A stretch of DNA of 64,000 nucleotides, from NCBI GenBank assembly GCA_045587185.1, contig JAZNBS010000018.1, positions 1 through 64,000 of the forward strand, written 5' to 3'. The translations under genes and the position numbers were made by a program. The stretch comes from UMGS172 sp045587185 (lineage in GTDB: Bacteria > Bacillota > Clostridia > Oscillospirales > Acutalibacteraceae). Under the pieces are notes generated by a model that was not told where the DNA came from, did no database searches, and worked only from the letters and a program-made list of their open reading frames with translations. Shown here piece by piece: positions 50,550 through 59,518 of the stretch (position 1 is its first letter; every line of letters begins with the position of its first letter).

Positions 50550-51236
50550 TTATTTTGTATTACGACGGCGTGGACCGTTGTCCGAACCGCTCTTTGAAGT
50601 CTTGGGGTATTTCTTTTTGAACATCACATTAACGGTAACAAGCGCTGCAATGCACAAAACAGAAATCAAAGCAGGAATCCAGATTATCTTGTAAATGTCC
50701 CCAGCAACGGTTGTGGCTTTGCTTTGATAATGATTCTCGTCACCCTCGGGGTCGTCAACATACTCGTCGCCGATAGGCTCGTCAGACACTGTCACCGAAG
50801 AAGATGTGGTAGAAACTGTGGACGATGTGGTGCTTGATGTTCCCGAGGAAAAATCTTGCTCAACAAACTTGTTGCCGTCGGCGCCTCCGCCACTGTAAAT
50901 AGGTTTGTTGACCTTTGAAGATGTCGTTTCGCTCGAGGTTGAACCACTGGTTGAATTTGTATCGGTGTTGGATGAGCCGTCACCCGAATCGGTTGCTTCG
51001 GATGAGGTTGATTCGCCCGAACTTACCTCACTCTGCGCATCTGATGAAACATCCGATTCGCTTGAGGTTTCAGTTCCTGTTGACTCGGTGCTCGATGTAT
51101 CAACTGTCTGTTCAGAAGATACCGAGGTTGTTGATGACTGTCCGTCAGTCTCGGTTGCGGTAACAGTCATTCCAAACATCACCGACAAAGCCATACAAAG
51201 TATAACCGCAATAATTGCTGTCAATCTTTTGTTCAT
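50550..51236 (-). CDS. Ser/Thr-rich, membrane-anchored surface protein of unknown function
   Basis: 228 aa. A signal peptide (MNKRLTAIIAVILCMALSVM) is followed by about 150 residues dominated by Ser, Thr, Glu and Asp with recurrent TSS/SSE/SST words, then one transmembrane helix (about 185-208, IWIPALISVLCIAALVTVNV) and a basic cytoplasmic tail ending PRRRNTK. The layout resembles a wall-spanning stalk. No enzymatic domain or LPXTG motif is present. The start at 51236 has AAAGGA at 10 bases. It lies 29 bases after proS and probably shares its transcript. Confidence 0.7.
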   Translation of the reverse strand: MNKRLTAIIAVILCMALSVMFGMTVTATETDGQSSTTSVSSEQTVDTSSTESTGTETSSESDVSSDAQSEVSSGESTSSEATDSGDGSSNTDTNSTSGSTSSETTSSKVNKPIYSGGGADGNKFVEQDFSSGTSSTTSSTVSTTSSSVTVSDEPIGDEYVDDPEGDENHYQSKATTVAGDIYKIIWIPALISVLCIAALVTVNVMFKKKYPKTSKSGSDNGPRRRNTK

Positions 51237-51265
51237 TAATCTCATATCCTTTAGAATGGAATATA

Positions 51266-52702
51266 TCAATATGCCTTACCCCAGTAGACCAATTTTTTAG
51301 CAGGCTTACCGCAACAGGCACACTTGCCGTCAATACCCTCCTGCTGACCTAAAGGCATACAACGTGAAGTTACACCTGCAACCTCTTTCAACCTGTCCTC
51401 ACACTCGCGGTCCATACACCACAGTGCCTTGATAAAGCCAGGTTTGTTGTCTGCAATCTCTTTCATTTCGTCAAGGTTTTCGGCGGTATAGGTCATATTC
51501 TCGCGACGCTCAAGTGCCTTTTGGAACATAGAAGCCGAAATATCCTCAAGCAACTTTTCTATTGTTTCCTCAATACCGTCAAGGGATACGAACATCTTTT
51601 CTGCGGTATCACGGCGGACAAGCACGCATTGATTGTTTTCAATATCCCTGGGTCCGAGTTCAAGTCGCACAGGAACACCCTTCATCTCATACTCCGCGAA
51701 CTTCCAACCCGGAGACTGTTCGCTGGCATCAATGCCTGTTCTGAACTTCTTGCGAAGACCCTCATATACCTCAGTCGCCTTATCGATAACACCCTCTTTG
51801 TGCTGAGCAATGGGGACTACCATAACTTGCTTGGGTGCTACTGCGGGAGGCAGAATAAGTCCGTTATCATCACCGTGGGTCATAATAACCGCGCCTATAA
51901 GACGGGTTGTCATACCCCATGATGTCTGATGGGGGGTTGCAAGTTTGTTATCCTTATCGGTATAGGTGATACCGAACGCCTTAGCAAAACCGTCACCAAA
52001 AAAGTGTGATGTACCGCTCTGCAAAGCCTTACCGTCATGCATAAGAGCTTCGATAGTATAAGTCTCAACAGCACCTGCAAAGCGCTCTTTTTCGGTCTTG
52101 ATGCCCTTTACAACTGGAATACAGAGATACTTTTCACAGAACTCGGCATAAACGTCAAGCATCTTGACGGTTTCAGCCTGAGCCTCCTCTGCAGTGGCGT
52201 GGATGGTATGACCCTCTTGCCACAAAAACTCCCTTGAACGCAAGAAAGGACGTGTGGTTTTTTCCCAACGGACTACCGATACCCACTGATTATAAAGTTT
52301 GGGCAGGTCGCGCCAGGAATGAATTATGTTCTTGTAGTGGTCGCAGAAAAGTGTCTCAGAAGTGGGACGTACGCAAAGACGCTCTTCCAACTTTTCACTG
52401 CCACCGTGGGTTACCCAAGCAACCTCGGGAGCAAAACCCTCAACATGGTCCTTTTCTTTTTGCAGAAGACTTTCGGGAATAAACATGGGCATACAGACAT
52501 TCTCATGTCCTGTTTCTTTGAACATACCGTCCAAGATGCGCTGAATGTTTTCCCAGATAGCATAACCGTAAGGTCTGATAACCATACATCCCTTAACGCT
52601 TGTGTAATCAATAAGTTCGGATTTTATGCAAACATCGGTATACCATTGCGCAAAATCGTCCTCCATCGACGTTATCTCTTTAACTAACTTTTCCTTTGCC
52701 AA
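51266..52702 (-). CDS. proS: Proline--tRNA ligase, type 3 (archaeal/eukaryotic-like)
   Basis: About 478 aa class II synthetase without the editing insertion of E. coli-type ProRS. GCMVIRPYGYAIWENIQ, VRPTSETLF and RTREFLWQEGH-like SREFLWQEGH identify the short ProS3 form, and the C-terminal zinc-binding end holds CACC and the terminal WGKAY. The TTG at 52702 gives the family start MAKEKLV and has GGTGAG 4 bases upstream. ATG 52714 four codons earlier is the alternative but has no ribosome binding site. No T-box is visible upstream. Confidence 0.93.
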   Translation of the reverse strand: MAKEKLVKEITSMEDDFAQWYTDVCIKSELIDYTSVKGCMVIRPYGYAIWENIQRILDGMFKETGHENVCMPMFIPESLLQKEKDHVEGFAPEVAWVTHGGSEKLEERLCVRPTSETLFCDHYKNIIHSWRDLPKLYNQWVSVVRWEKTTRPFLRSREFLWQEGHTIHATAEEAQAETVKMLDVYAEFCEKYLCIPVVKGIKTEKERFAGAVETYTIEALMHDGKALQSGTSHFFGDGFAKAFGITYTDKDNKLATPHQTSWGMTTRLIGAVIMTHGDDNGLILPPAVAPKQVMVVPIAQHKEGVIDKATEVYEGLRKKFRTGIDASEQSPGWKFAEYEMKGVPVRLELGPRDIENNQCVLVRRDTAEKMFVSLDGIEETIEKLLEDISASMFQKALERRENMTYTAENLDEMKEIADNKPGFIKALWCMDRECEDRLKEVAGVTSRCMPLGQQEGIDGKCACCGKPAKKLVYWGKAY

Positions 52703-52821
52703 TCTACTCACCATTTTCTAAGTATACTAAAACTCAATTTATATTATATTTTATTTAAAGACAAATTTCAACAATAATTTGTAAACAAATGCGAAATTTT
52801 GGTACCGTTAAAACAAAGACA

Positions 52822-52847
52822 GCGCAACGAATCGAAATTCGCTGCGC
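52822..52847 (-). terminator. Terminator after acpP
   Basis: On the minus strand GCGCAGCGAAT pairs with ATTCGTTGCGC around TTCG with one G-T pair, followed by TGTCTTTGTTTT. Confidence 0.75.
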
Positions 52848-52870
52848 GGTTTTGCACTGCTATAATTAAA

Positions 52871-53098
52871 TTATTTGGCACTCTCGATATAGTTGACAAC
52901 ATCTCCAACAGTCTTGATGTTCTCAATCTGGTCGTCGGGGACCTCAATGTTAAACTCGTCTTCGATAGACATAATAAGGTCAACGACATCAAGGCTGTCT
53001 GCACCGAGATCCTCAGCAATGTTGGACTCCATAGTAACCGCGCTTTCCTCAATGTCAAGTTGCTCGCAAAGAATTGCTCTGATTTTTTCAAAAACCAT
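52871..53098 (-). CDS. acpP: Acyl carrier protein
   Basis: 75 aa, acidic. The phosphopantetheine attachment serine S35 lies in LGADSLDVVDL. It carries acyl chains in fatty acid synthesis. AGGAGG lies 8 bases before the ATG. It stands alone here rather than in a fab cluster, with its own promoter and terminator. Confidence 0.95.
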   Translation of the reverse strand: MVFEKIRAILCEQLDIEESAVTMESNIAEDLGADSLDVVDLIMSIEDEFNIEVPDDQIENIKTVGDVVNYIESAK

Positions 53099-53153
53099 TA
53101 TTGTTTCCTCCTGTAAAAGTAATTATAGACTAAACTTCGAATCTGTGCTATAA

Positions 53154-53181
53154 TTTATAACATAATTTACGTTTGTTGCAA
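53154..53181 (-). promoter_or_regulatory. acpP promoter
   Basis: Minus strand TTGCAA (53176-53181), 16 bases, TATAAA (53154-53159). It diverges from the aro promoter. Confidence 0.55.
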
Positions 53182-53190
53182 AAGTCACGC

Positions 53191-53218
53191 TTGATTTTTG
53201 CTACTGCTTAATTATAAT
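53191..53218 (+). promoter_or_regulatory. Promoter of the aro operon
   Basis: TTGATT (53191-53196), 16 bases, TATAAT (53213-53218), 60 bases before aroE. Confidence 0.6.
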
Positions 53219-53277
53219 ATGTTGATAACGACGTTTTGTCAATAGAAATTTTCAAAAAATTGCACTGAGGTGGTTTA

Positions 53278-54123
53278 ATGAAACCGAAATTCGCCGTGGT
53301 TGGACATCCGATAGGCCACACAATGTCACCGTTTATTCATTTGAATCTCTTTAACTTACAAGAAAAAAACGTTGATTACCTTGTTTTTGACATTACCCCC
53401 GAAAAACTTTCAGATGAGTTTAGTGCCACACTGAAAAAACTTGACGGTTTCAATATAACCATTCCTCATAAAGAGACAATTATACCTCTGATTGACGAAA
53501 TTGATTCATCCGCATCAAAGTACAACGCCGTCAACTGTGTTGTAAACCGCGACGGCAAGACATTCGGTTGCAGTACCGACGCTTTCGGTTTTGTCAAAGC
53601 GCTTGAAACAAGCAAGGTTGAGTTAAAAGGCAAGGTGCTTGTGTTGGGTTCAGGCGGCGCGGCAAGAACACTTGCCCGTGAGGCCTGTGACCAAGGTTGT
53701 GAAATTACAATAGCCGTACGACCTGACGGCGTTTTCAAGGCAGAAAGCCTTAAAAAATGGCTTGAATCCACCGGCGGTAAAGTATCGGTCTGCACCTTGA
53801 ACGAAGTGAACGGTGAATTTGACATTGTTATAAACGCAACACCCGTAGGAATGTATCCCAACACAGATTTTATGCCCATAACAGCAAGCCAATTAAGAGG
53901 ATGTAAGGCCGTTTTTGACGCAGTCTACAATCCTGAAAAAACATTGCTTTTAAAGACCGCTGAAAAATTGGGAATAAAGACGGTCGGCGGTATGGCAATG
54001 CTTGTGTGGCAAGCCGTAAAAGCCCACGAATTCTGGTACGGCGCAAGATTTGAAACTGCCGATATTGAAAAGATAATCGTTGCGGCAAATTGCGAAATGG
54101 AGAGAATATTTAATGAGAAATAA
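53278..54123 (+). CDS. aroE: Shikimate dehydrogenase
   Basis: 281 aa. Substrate site FAVVGHPIGHTMSPFIH, catalytic FNITIPHKE (Lys) and nucleotide loop VLGSGGAARTLAREA are present, with INATPVGMYP near the cofactor. It reduces 3-dehydroshikimate to shikimate with NADPH. GAGGTGG precedes the ATG. The end overlaps aroK by 11 bases. Confidence 0.95.
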   Translation: MKPKFAVVGHPIGHTMSPFIHLNLFNLQEKNVDYLVFDITPEKLSDEFSATLKKLDGFNITIPHKETIIPLIDEIDSSASKYNAVNCVVNRDGKTFGCSTDAFGFVKALETSKVELKGKVLVLGSGGAARTLAREACDQGCEITIAVRPDGVFKAESLKKWLESTGGKVSVCTLNEVNGEFDIVINATPVGMYPNTDFMPITASQLRGCKAVFDAVYNPEKTLLLKTAEKLGIKTVGGMAMLVWQAVKAHEFWYGARFETADIEKIIVAANCEMERIFNEK

Positions 54124-54634
54124 TCTTGTTCTTGCTGGCTTTATGGGATGCGGAAAATCGACCGTCGGAAGGCTTTTGGCAGAGAAACTGGGCTATACCT
54201 TTTGCGACAGTGATTGTGTGATTGAGCAACGTGAGGGTGCCGCAATAAGCCAAATTTTTGCCGATAATGGCGAGGATTATTTCCGCAAACTTGAAAAAAC
54301 TGTTATAAAGGAACTGTCATCGAAAGACGGCTTGGTTATTGCCACGGGTGGCGGTGCTGTTTTAAACCCTGAAAACGCCGAAAATCTTCGCAAAACGGGT
54401 GTTGTTTTCTTTCTTGAAATCACACCTGAAACGGTGCTGAAACGTCTTGAAAATGACATTTCAAGACCTTTGCTTATGCGTAATGACAAAGCAAAAGCCA
54501 TTACCACGCTAATGTCCGAAAGAAAGCCCTTGTACACCGCAGTGGCACACTTTGTTGTCAACGCAGAAAACACTCCCGAAAATGTAGCCGAACAAATTAT
54601 TGAACTTTATATTAAGAACCGCTCAAAACCTTGA
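54113..54634 (+). CDS. aroK: Shikimate kinase
   Basis: 173 aa. P-loop GFMGCGKST (9-17), shikimate-binding DSDCVIEQREG and VIATGGGAVLNPEN are intact. It phosphorylates shikimate. The start at 54113 has GGAGAG at 8 bases inside the aroE end; the longer upstream frame is rejected. Confidence 0.95.
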   Translation: MRNNLVLAGFMGCGKSTVGRLLAEKLGYTFCDSDCVIEQREGAAISQIFADNGEDYFRKLEKTVIKELSSKDGLVIATGGGAVLNPENAENLRKTGVVFFLEITPETVLKRLENDISRPLLMRNDKAKAITTLMSERKPLYTAVAHFVVNAENTPENVAEQIIELYIKNRSKP

Positions 54635-54649
54635 CATTGAGCGGTTTTT
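54617..54649 (+). terminator. Weak hairpin spanning the aroK stop codon
   Basis: AACCGCTCAA (54617-54626) pairs with TTGAGCGGTT (54637-54646), followed by TTT. The stop codon is in the loop. It may partly terminate transcription from upstream just where an internal promoter starts. Confidence 0.5.
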
Positions 54650-54659
54650 GTAGTAAAAT
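54631..54659 (+). promoter_or_regulatory. Internal promoter before aroB
   Basis: TTGACA (54631-54636), 17 bases, TAAAAT (54654-54659). The -35 box overlaps the end of aroK and the loop of the hairpin. Confidence 0.65.
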
Positions 54660-54764
54660 ATTAAAATAAAATTCTTGAAAAGAGACTGTCCGTATGACAG
54701 GTGTTCTCAAAAACAGCACAACCCACTCAATATGCGATTTTGTTTCAAACAGGAGATGACTATT

Positions 54765-55823
54765 ATGTCAACTTTTAAAATATCGGTGCAAAAACCTCAA
54801 AAATATGACATTCTTATAAAAAACGGTATTGTACACCAATGCGGAGAACTTATCAGACCCGTTGTCCGAGGTCAGAACTGCCTTGTTGTGACCGACAGCA
54901 ATGTTGAACCTCTTTATCTTGACATAGTTGTTGAATCCTTAAAGAACGCGGGTTTTACCGTGAAAAGCCACACCTTTTTGGCAGGTGAGGAAAGCAAGAC
55001 CTTGCGCACCGTCGAGGATATGTTGGGTGCCTTTGCTTCAGCAGGACTGACAAGAACTGACTTTGCCGTTGCCTTAGGCGGCGGTGTTGTGGGTGACCTT
55101 ACAGGTTTTGCCGCAGCAGTGTACCAACGAGGTATTGACTATATCGGTATTCCTACCACTCTTTTATCCCAGATTGATTCCTCGGTCGGCGGTAAGACGG
55201 GGTGCGACCTTGTGTATGGTAAAAATCTAGCAGGGGCATTTCACTCGCCCAAAGCAGTCCTAATTGACCCAGAGTGTTTAAATACTCTGCCACAAAAATT
55301 CTTCAGTGACGGGCTTGCCGAAGCAATAAAATACGGCGTGATAAAATCAAAATCTTTGTTCGACCGCATTGTGAACGAGGACGCTCACTCTTTTATTATC
55401 GACCTCATAAAAGAGTGCGTTTCAATAAAACGTGACATTGTCGAGAATGACTTTTTTGAAAACGGTGACCGAATTCTGCTTAATTTCGGCCATACCATCG
55501 GTCATTCGATTGAAAAATACTATAACTTCAAAGATATTACCCACGGTGAGGCTGTGGGTATCGGTATGGTTATTATGGCCTTGGCGGCTGAGAAAAACGG
55601 GGATTGTGATAAAGGAGTTGCTAAACTTATAACAACGGCTTTACATAAATACAATCTGCCCGCCACCACCGCCATTGATATGAAAAAGTTGTGTGACGGT
55701 GCGTTTAATGACAAAAAGCGCCGAGGCAGTGACATAAAAATAGTCATCCCAAAAAGTATCGGCGTCTGCGCAGTCAAGACCCTGCCTTGCAACAATCTTA
55801 TAAACTATTTGGGTGATGAATGA
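54765..55823 (+). CDS. aroB: 3-dehydroquinate synthase
   Basis: 352 aa. NAD-binding and metal motifs ALGGGVVGDLTGFAA, PTTLLSQIDSSVGGKTG and NFGHTIGHSIEKY (metal His) are complete. It closes DAHP to dehydroquinate. The start at 54765 has AGGAG at 9 bases. A separate 21-codon frame ending in that ribosome binding site lies upstream (54694-54759). Its end abuts aroA. Confidence 0.95.
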   Translation: MSTFKISVQKPQKYDILIKNGIVHQCGELIRPVVRGQNCLVVTDSNVEPLYLDIVVESLKNAGFTVKSHTFLAGEESKTLRTVEDMLGAFASAGLTRTDFAVALGGGVVGDLTGFAAAVYQRGIDYIGIPTTLLSQIDSSVGGKTGCDLVYGKNLAGAFHSPKAVLIDPECLNTLPQKFFSDGLAEAIKYGVIKSKSLFDRIVNEDAHSFIIDLIKECVSIKRDIVENDFFENGDRILLNFGHTIGHSIEKYYNFKDITHGEAVGIGMVIMALAAEKNGDCDKGVAKLITTALHKYNLPATTAIDMKKLCDGAFNDKKRRGSDIKIVIPKSIGVCAVKTLPCNNLINYLGDE

Positions 55824-57088
55824 TGAAAGCAGTTATCTCCCTTTCCAATATATCGGGAACAGTCACGGCACCTCCGTCAAAATCTTTTGGGCACCGCAGT
55901 CTTATCTGCGCCGCGCTGTGTGACCGACCTGTTACTGTTTACAACTGCGGTGAGTCAGACGATATTATCGCCACCGTTGAAGCACTCAGAGCCTTGGGCG
56001 CCGATATGTGCCTTAATGGAAAAACCGTTACGGTATCTCCGTTGAAACCTTCAAACCGTGACCTTTTTATCAACTGTGGTGAATCGGGCTCAACCGCAAG
56101 GTTTATGATTCCCGTTGCTACCGCCAAGTGCGCTGAAAACATTGTTTTTGACGGTCGGGGGCGGTTACCCCAACGCCCTTTTGATATAATTGCCGACGCC
56201 TTACGCAAACATGGTGTGAATTGCTCCTCAAACAGTTTGCCAATGACCGTCAACGGCAAACTTAAGGCAGGCCGTTTTGAGATTGCGGGCAATGTAAGTT
56301 CACAGTATATAAGCGGGCTTTTAATGGCACTCTCGGTGACTGAGGGTGACAGCGAGATTGTGCTGACAACCCCGTTGGAATCAGAGGACTATGTTATGAT
56401 GACGGTTAACGAACTAAAGATTTTCGGTGCCGACATTTTTGTGTCGGAGAATTGTTTTTCCATAAAAGGCAAACCGTTTCTTACTGCTTGTGACCGCACT
56501 GTTGAGGGTGATTGGTCACAAGCCGCGTTCCACCTTTGCATGGGTGCTGTTTGCGGCGAGGTTACCGTTAACGGTCTTAATATCAACTCTCTGCAAGGTG
56601 ACAGGGAGATTGTTAGAATATTAAAACAATTCGGCGCTGATGTTTCGGTAGGGGACAACAGTGTAAAGGTTAAAAAGAGCAAACTCCACGGCATCACCGT
56701 CGATGCTTCTCAGATACCTGACCTTGTGCCTGTGATTGCCGTGACCGCGGCGTTTGCTGAAGGTGTAACGGACATAAAAAACGCGCAACGGCTTCGCATT
56801 AAAGAAAGTGACCGCCTTTTTGAAACAGCCGTCAGACTGAAAGCCTTCGGTATTGATGTCAAAGAAACCGATGACGGACTGATTATCACGGGCGGCACTC
56901 CAAAAGGAACCAACATAACTTCGGCCAATGACCACCGCATTGTAATGGCTTTCAGCGTTATGGCAGCAAATTGCCAAGCACCCACCGTTATTGATGGCTG
57001 TGAAGCCATCAGAAAATCCTACCCAGACTTTTTTGAAGACTTTTCTTCACTTGGAGGCGAATGTAATGTCATCTGCGATAGGCAGTAA
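55823..57088 (+). CDS. aroA: 3-phosphoshikimate 1-carboxyvinyltransferase (EPSP synthase)
   Basis: 421 aa. PPSKSFGHRSLI (phosphate-binding Lys/Ser), NCGESGSTARFMIPVA and RIKESDRLFE are present. It transfers enolpyruvate from PEP to shikimate-3-phosphate. Tandem ATGs at 55820 and 55823 overlap the aroB stop; the second has better spacing from GGTGA. The end overlaps aroC by 23 bases. Confidence 0.95.
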   Translation: MKAVISLSNISGTVTAPPSKSFGHRSLICAALCDRPVTVYNCGESDDIIATVEALRALGADMCLNGKTVTVSPLKPSNRDLFINCGESGSTARFMIPVATAKCAENIVFDGRGRLPQRPFDIIADALRKHGVNCSSNSLPMTVNGKLKAGRFEIAGNVSSQYISGLLMALSVTEGDSEIVLTTPLESEDYVMMTVNELKIFGADIFVSENCFSIKGKPFLTACDRTVEGDWSQAAFHLCMGAVCGEVTVNGLNINSLQGDREIVRILKQFGADVSVGDNSVKVKKSKLHGITVDASQIPDLVPVIAVTAAFAEGVTDIKNAQRLRIKESDRLFETAVRLKAFGIDVKETDDGLIITGGTPKGTNITSANDHRIVMAFSVMAANCQAPTVIDGCEAIRKSYPDFFEDFSSLGGECNVICDRQ

Positions 57089-58154
57089 ATTCAAAACCAC
57101 CATTTTCGGTGAGAGTCACGGCCCCGCTATCGGAGCCGTCATTGATGCGCCTCCTGCGGGATATAAACTCAATATGGAGGGCATCTTAGAACAGGTTGCC
57201 CGACGTGCACCGGGTCAATGTGCTTCGGCCACCCCAAGGAAAGAAACCGATACCCCCGAGTTTTTGTCGGGACTGCTTGACAGTGTGACGACAGGCGCTC
57301 CATTGGCTTTTATCATCCGCAACGCCGACCAACGTTCGCAAAATTATGAAAATATTGCCGTCCGTCCAAGGCCGTCACACGCCGATTATGCGGCAAGTGT
57401 TCGTTTTTCAGGATATAACGATATACGCGGCGGCGGAAACTTTTCGGGTCGGCTAACCGCACCTTTGACCGTTGCAGGCGCAGTCGCACGCCAGATTTTA
57501 GCGTCACACAACATAACCGTGGGCGGTCACGTTTCGTTTATCGGGAATGTTGCCGACCAACCGTTTGACCCCGTGAACATTGATGCCAAACTTCTGAACA
57601 AACTCAATACACAGTATTTTTCGGTTATATCGGAAGATGCCAAGACCGAAATGGAATCACAAATTGCCGAAGCCCGCAAAAAAGGTGACAGTATCGGCGG
57701 TGAGGTCGAAATTGCCGTTACAGGGCTTCCCGTGGGCATCGGCTCCCCTACTGCAAGAGGTATTGAAAACATGATTTCCCAAGCAGTTTTTACCGTTCCT
57801 GCCGTCAAAGGTATTGAATTTGGTCTTGGATTTGGTTATTGCTCGGCTTTGGGCTCTGAAGCCAATGACCAGATGTATTTTGACGGTGATGCCGTAAAAT
57901 GCAGAACCAATAATTGCGGAGGTATCACAGGCGGAATATCCAACGGTATGCCACTTATCATCCGTTGTGCAATAAAACCCACCCCGTCGGTTTCGCTTGA
58001 ACAGGATACCGTAAATCTCAGCACAAAGCAAAATGATAAACTTACAGTTGAGGGGCGGCACGACCCCTGCATCGTCCCAAGAGCGTTACCCGCCATTGAG
58101 GCCGCAGTGTCAATAGCACTCCTTGACCTGCTTTGGGAGGTGAAACCCTTATGA
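57066..58154 (+). CDS. aroC: Chorismate synthase
   Basis: 362 aa. GESHGPAIGAVIDAPPAGY, RPRPSHADYAASVRFSGYND and GRHDPCIVPRALPAIE are the family signatures. It makes chorismate using reduced FMN. The start at 57066 (MSSAIGSKF) has GGAGG at 8 bases within the aroA end. Confidence 0.96.
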   Translation: MSSAIGSKFKTTIFGESHGPAIGAVIDAPPAGYKLNMEGILEQVARRAPGQCASATPRKETDTPEFLSGLLDSVTTGAPLAFIIRNADQRSQNYENIAVRPRPSHADYAASVRFSGYNDIRGGGNFSGRLTAPLTVAGAVARQILASHNITVGGHVSFIGNVADQPFDPVNIDAKLLNKLNTQYFSVISEDAKTEMESQIAEARKKGDSIGGEVEIAVTGLPVGIGSPTARGIENMISQAVFTVPAVKGIEFGLGFGYCSALGSEANDQMYFDGDAVKCRTNNCGGITGGISNGMPLIIRCAIKPTPSVSLEQDTVNLSTKQNDKLTVEGRHDPCIVPRALPAIEAAVSIALLDLLWEVKPL

Positions 58155-58411
58155 GCCTTGATGAAATAAGGGTAAAGATAGACCAAATTGACCGCGAACT
58201 CATTGAGTTACTCAAAAAAAGAATGGAATGTTCCCTTGAGGTCGCGAAGATAAAAAAAGCCGAAAACCTGCCTGTTTACCACCCCGAACGCGAGCAGGAA
58301 ATTCTTGATCGTGTAAGGATTACCGCAGGTCAGCAATACGGTGAATATGTTGGCGAAGTTTATCGCAATATAATGACAGTAAGCCGCCATTTACAAAACG
58401 ATGTCTTGTAA
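58151..58411 (+). CDS. Chorismate mutase, AroQ type
   Basis: 86 aa, all alpha. LDEIRVKIDQIDRELIELLKK is the N-terminal helix with the catalytic Arg, and VAKIKKAENLPVYHPEREQE the second active-site segment. It converts chorismate to prephenate. The ATG at 58151 overlaps the aroC stop (ATGA) with GGGAGGTG upstream. It is stand-alone and not fused to prephenate dehydratase or dehydrogenase. Confidence 0.92.
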   Translation: MSLDEIRVKIDQIDRELIELLKKRMECSLEVAKIKKAENLPVYHPEREQEILDRVRITAGQQYGEYVGEVYRNIMTVSRHLQNDVL

Positions 58412-58452
58412 AAATAATTTCAGAACTGCATTAGGATGTTGAAGGTGATATA

Positions 58453-59478
58453 ATGGAACAAAAACGAAAAAAATCTGCTTACCGAAAAGCCAAAAAGCAG
58501 TTGATACTGATAAATTCTCTGATATCAATAGTGCTCGCAGTAAGCCTTCTGTTCACGGGTGCTTTGGGTGCCGTTGCTTATCTTTTGGGTGATATGAAAC
58601 AGGGTCACATTTCAGATGACCACGATGACCTTGGAATAAGTTCGGAGGTTGCTCAAAAATTGCCATCAGGCATTGTTAATATTGCACTTTTTGGACTTGA
58701 TTCAAGAACCAAAGATACCACCGACCGCGAAAAAGCCCTTACAGGCCGTTCGGACACAACTATTATCGTGTCAATCAACACTATTGATAACACGATAAAA
58801 CTGACCTCTGTTCTTCGTGACAGTTGGGTGCCCATCACCAACAACAAGGGTAAAACCACCTATAACAAGATTAACGCCGCTTACAGTCTTGGCGGCGCAC
58901 AAAGAGCCATTCACACCCTCAACACCAACTTTGGGCTAAATATATCCGACTATGTTTCGGTAAGCCTGCGTCAGTTGTGGAATGTTATCGATATTGTGGG
59001 CGGTGTTGATATCGTGATAACCGAATGGGAACGCAAAAAGATTAACCATTTCGGCAGTCTTGAGGGTTTTAATGTCAAAACGGTTACTCAATCTGGTCTT
59101 GTCCATCTTGACGGAGGACAGGCTATGTGCTATGCCCGTATCCGTAACGACAGCGAAGAAGTTCGTGTAAAACGTCAGCAGAAAGTTATAAGCGCACTTT
59201 TTGAAAAGGCTAAAACCATTCCCAAGACCGATTATCCCGAACTTTTGAAAAAGGTTCTCTCTAATGTGGAGACTTCTATGACCTTTGATGAAATTTTGGG
59301 ATACGCACCAATGCTTGCCGTTTCCGACCTGCACATTCAGAGCACTGCGGTCCCAGGTAATGAAGTTGTGGCACGTGGCGGTATTTTTGCCGACACCAAC
59401 GGCGGTTGGGTCTGGAAATATGACCTTGAAGAGGCTAAGAAATATATCTATAAGTGGATATACGGGATTGAGTCTTAA
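58453..59478 (+). CDS. LytR-CpsA-Psr (LCP) family protein 1
   Basis: 341 aa. A short basic cytoplasmic tail, one transmembrane helix (about 17-45) and an extracellular LCP domain. GRSDT (98-102) and SVLRDSWV (119-126) hold the Asp and Arg residues that bind the pyrophosphate of the lipid-linked polymer, and YNKINAAYSLGG is the next conserved segment. LCP enzymes attach teichoic acids or polysaccharides to peptidoglycan. It is paralogous to the next gene. Confidence 0.93.
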   Translation: MEQKRKKSAYRKAKKQLILINSLISIVLAVSLLFTGALGAVAYLLGDMKQGHISDDHDDLGISSEVAQKLPSGIVNIALFGLDSRTKDTTDREKALTGRSDTTIIVSINTIDNTIKLTSVLRDSWVPITNNKGKTTYNKINAAYSLGGAQRAIHTLNTNFGLNISDYVSVSLRQLWNVIDIVGGVDIVITEWERKKINHFGSLEGFNVKTVTQSGLVHLDGGQAMCYARIRNDSEEVRVKRQQKVISALFEKAKTIPKTDYPELLKKVLSNVETSMTFDEILGYAPMLAVSDLHIQSTAVPGNEVVARGGIFADTNGGWVWKYDLEEAKKYIYKWIYGIES

Positions 59479-59518
59479 CATTGCGGTTACTTGATTTTCC
59501 AAAGGAGGTCTGTGATAT

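Noticed and set aside
52715..52870. Possible T-box riboswitch before proS
   Set aside because: No AGGGTGGNACCGCG-like T-box sequence or specifier stem is visible; only an AT-rich stretch and the acpP terminator.
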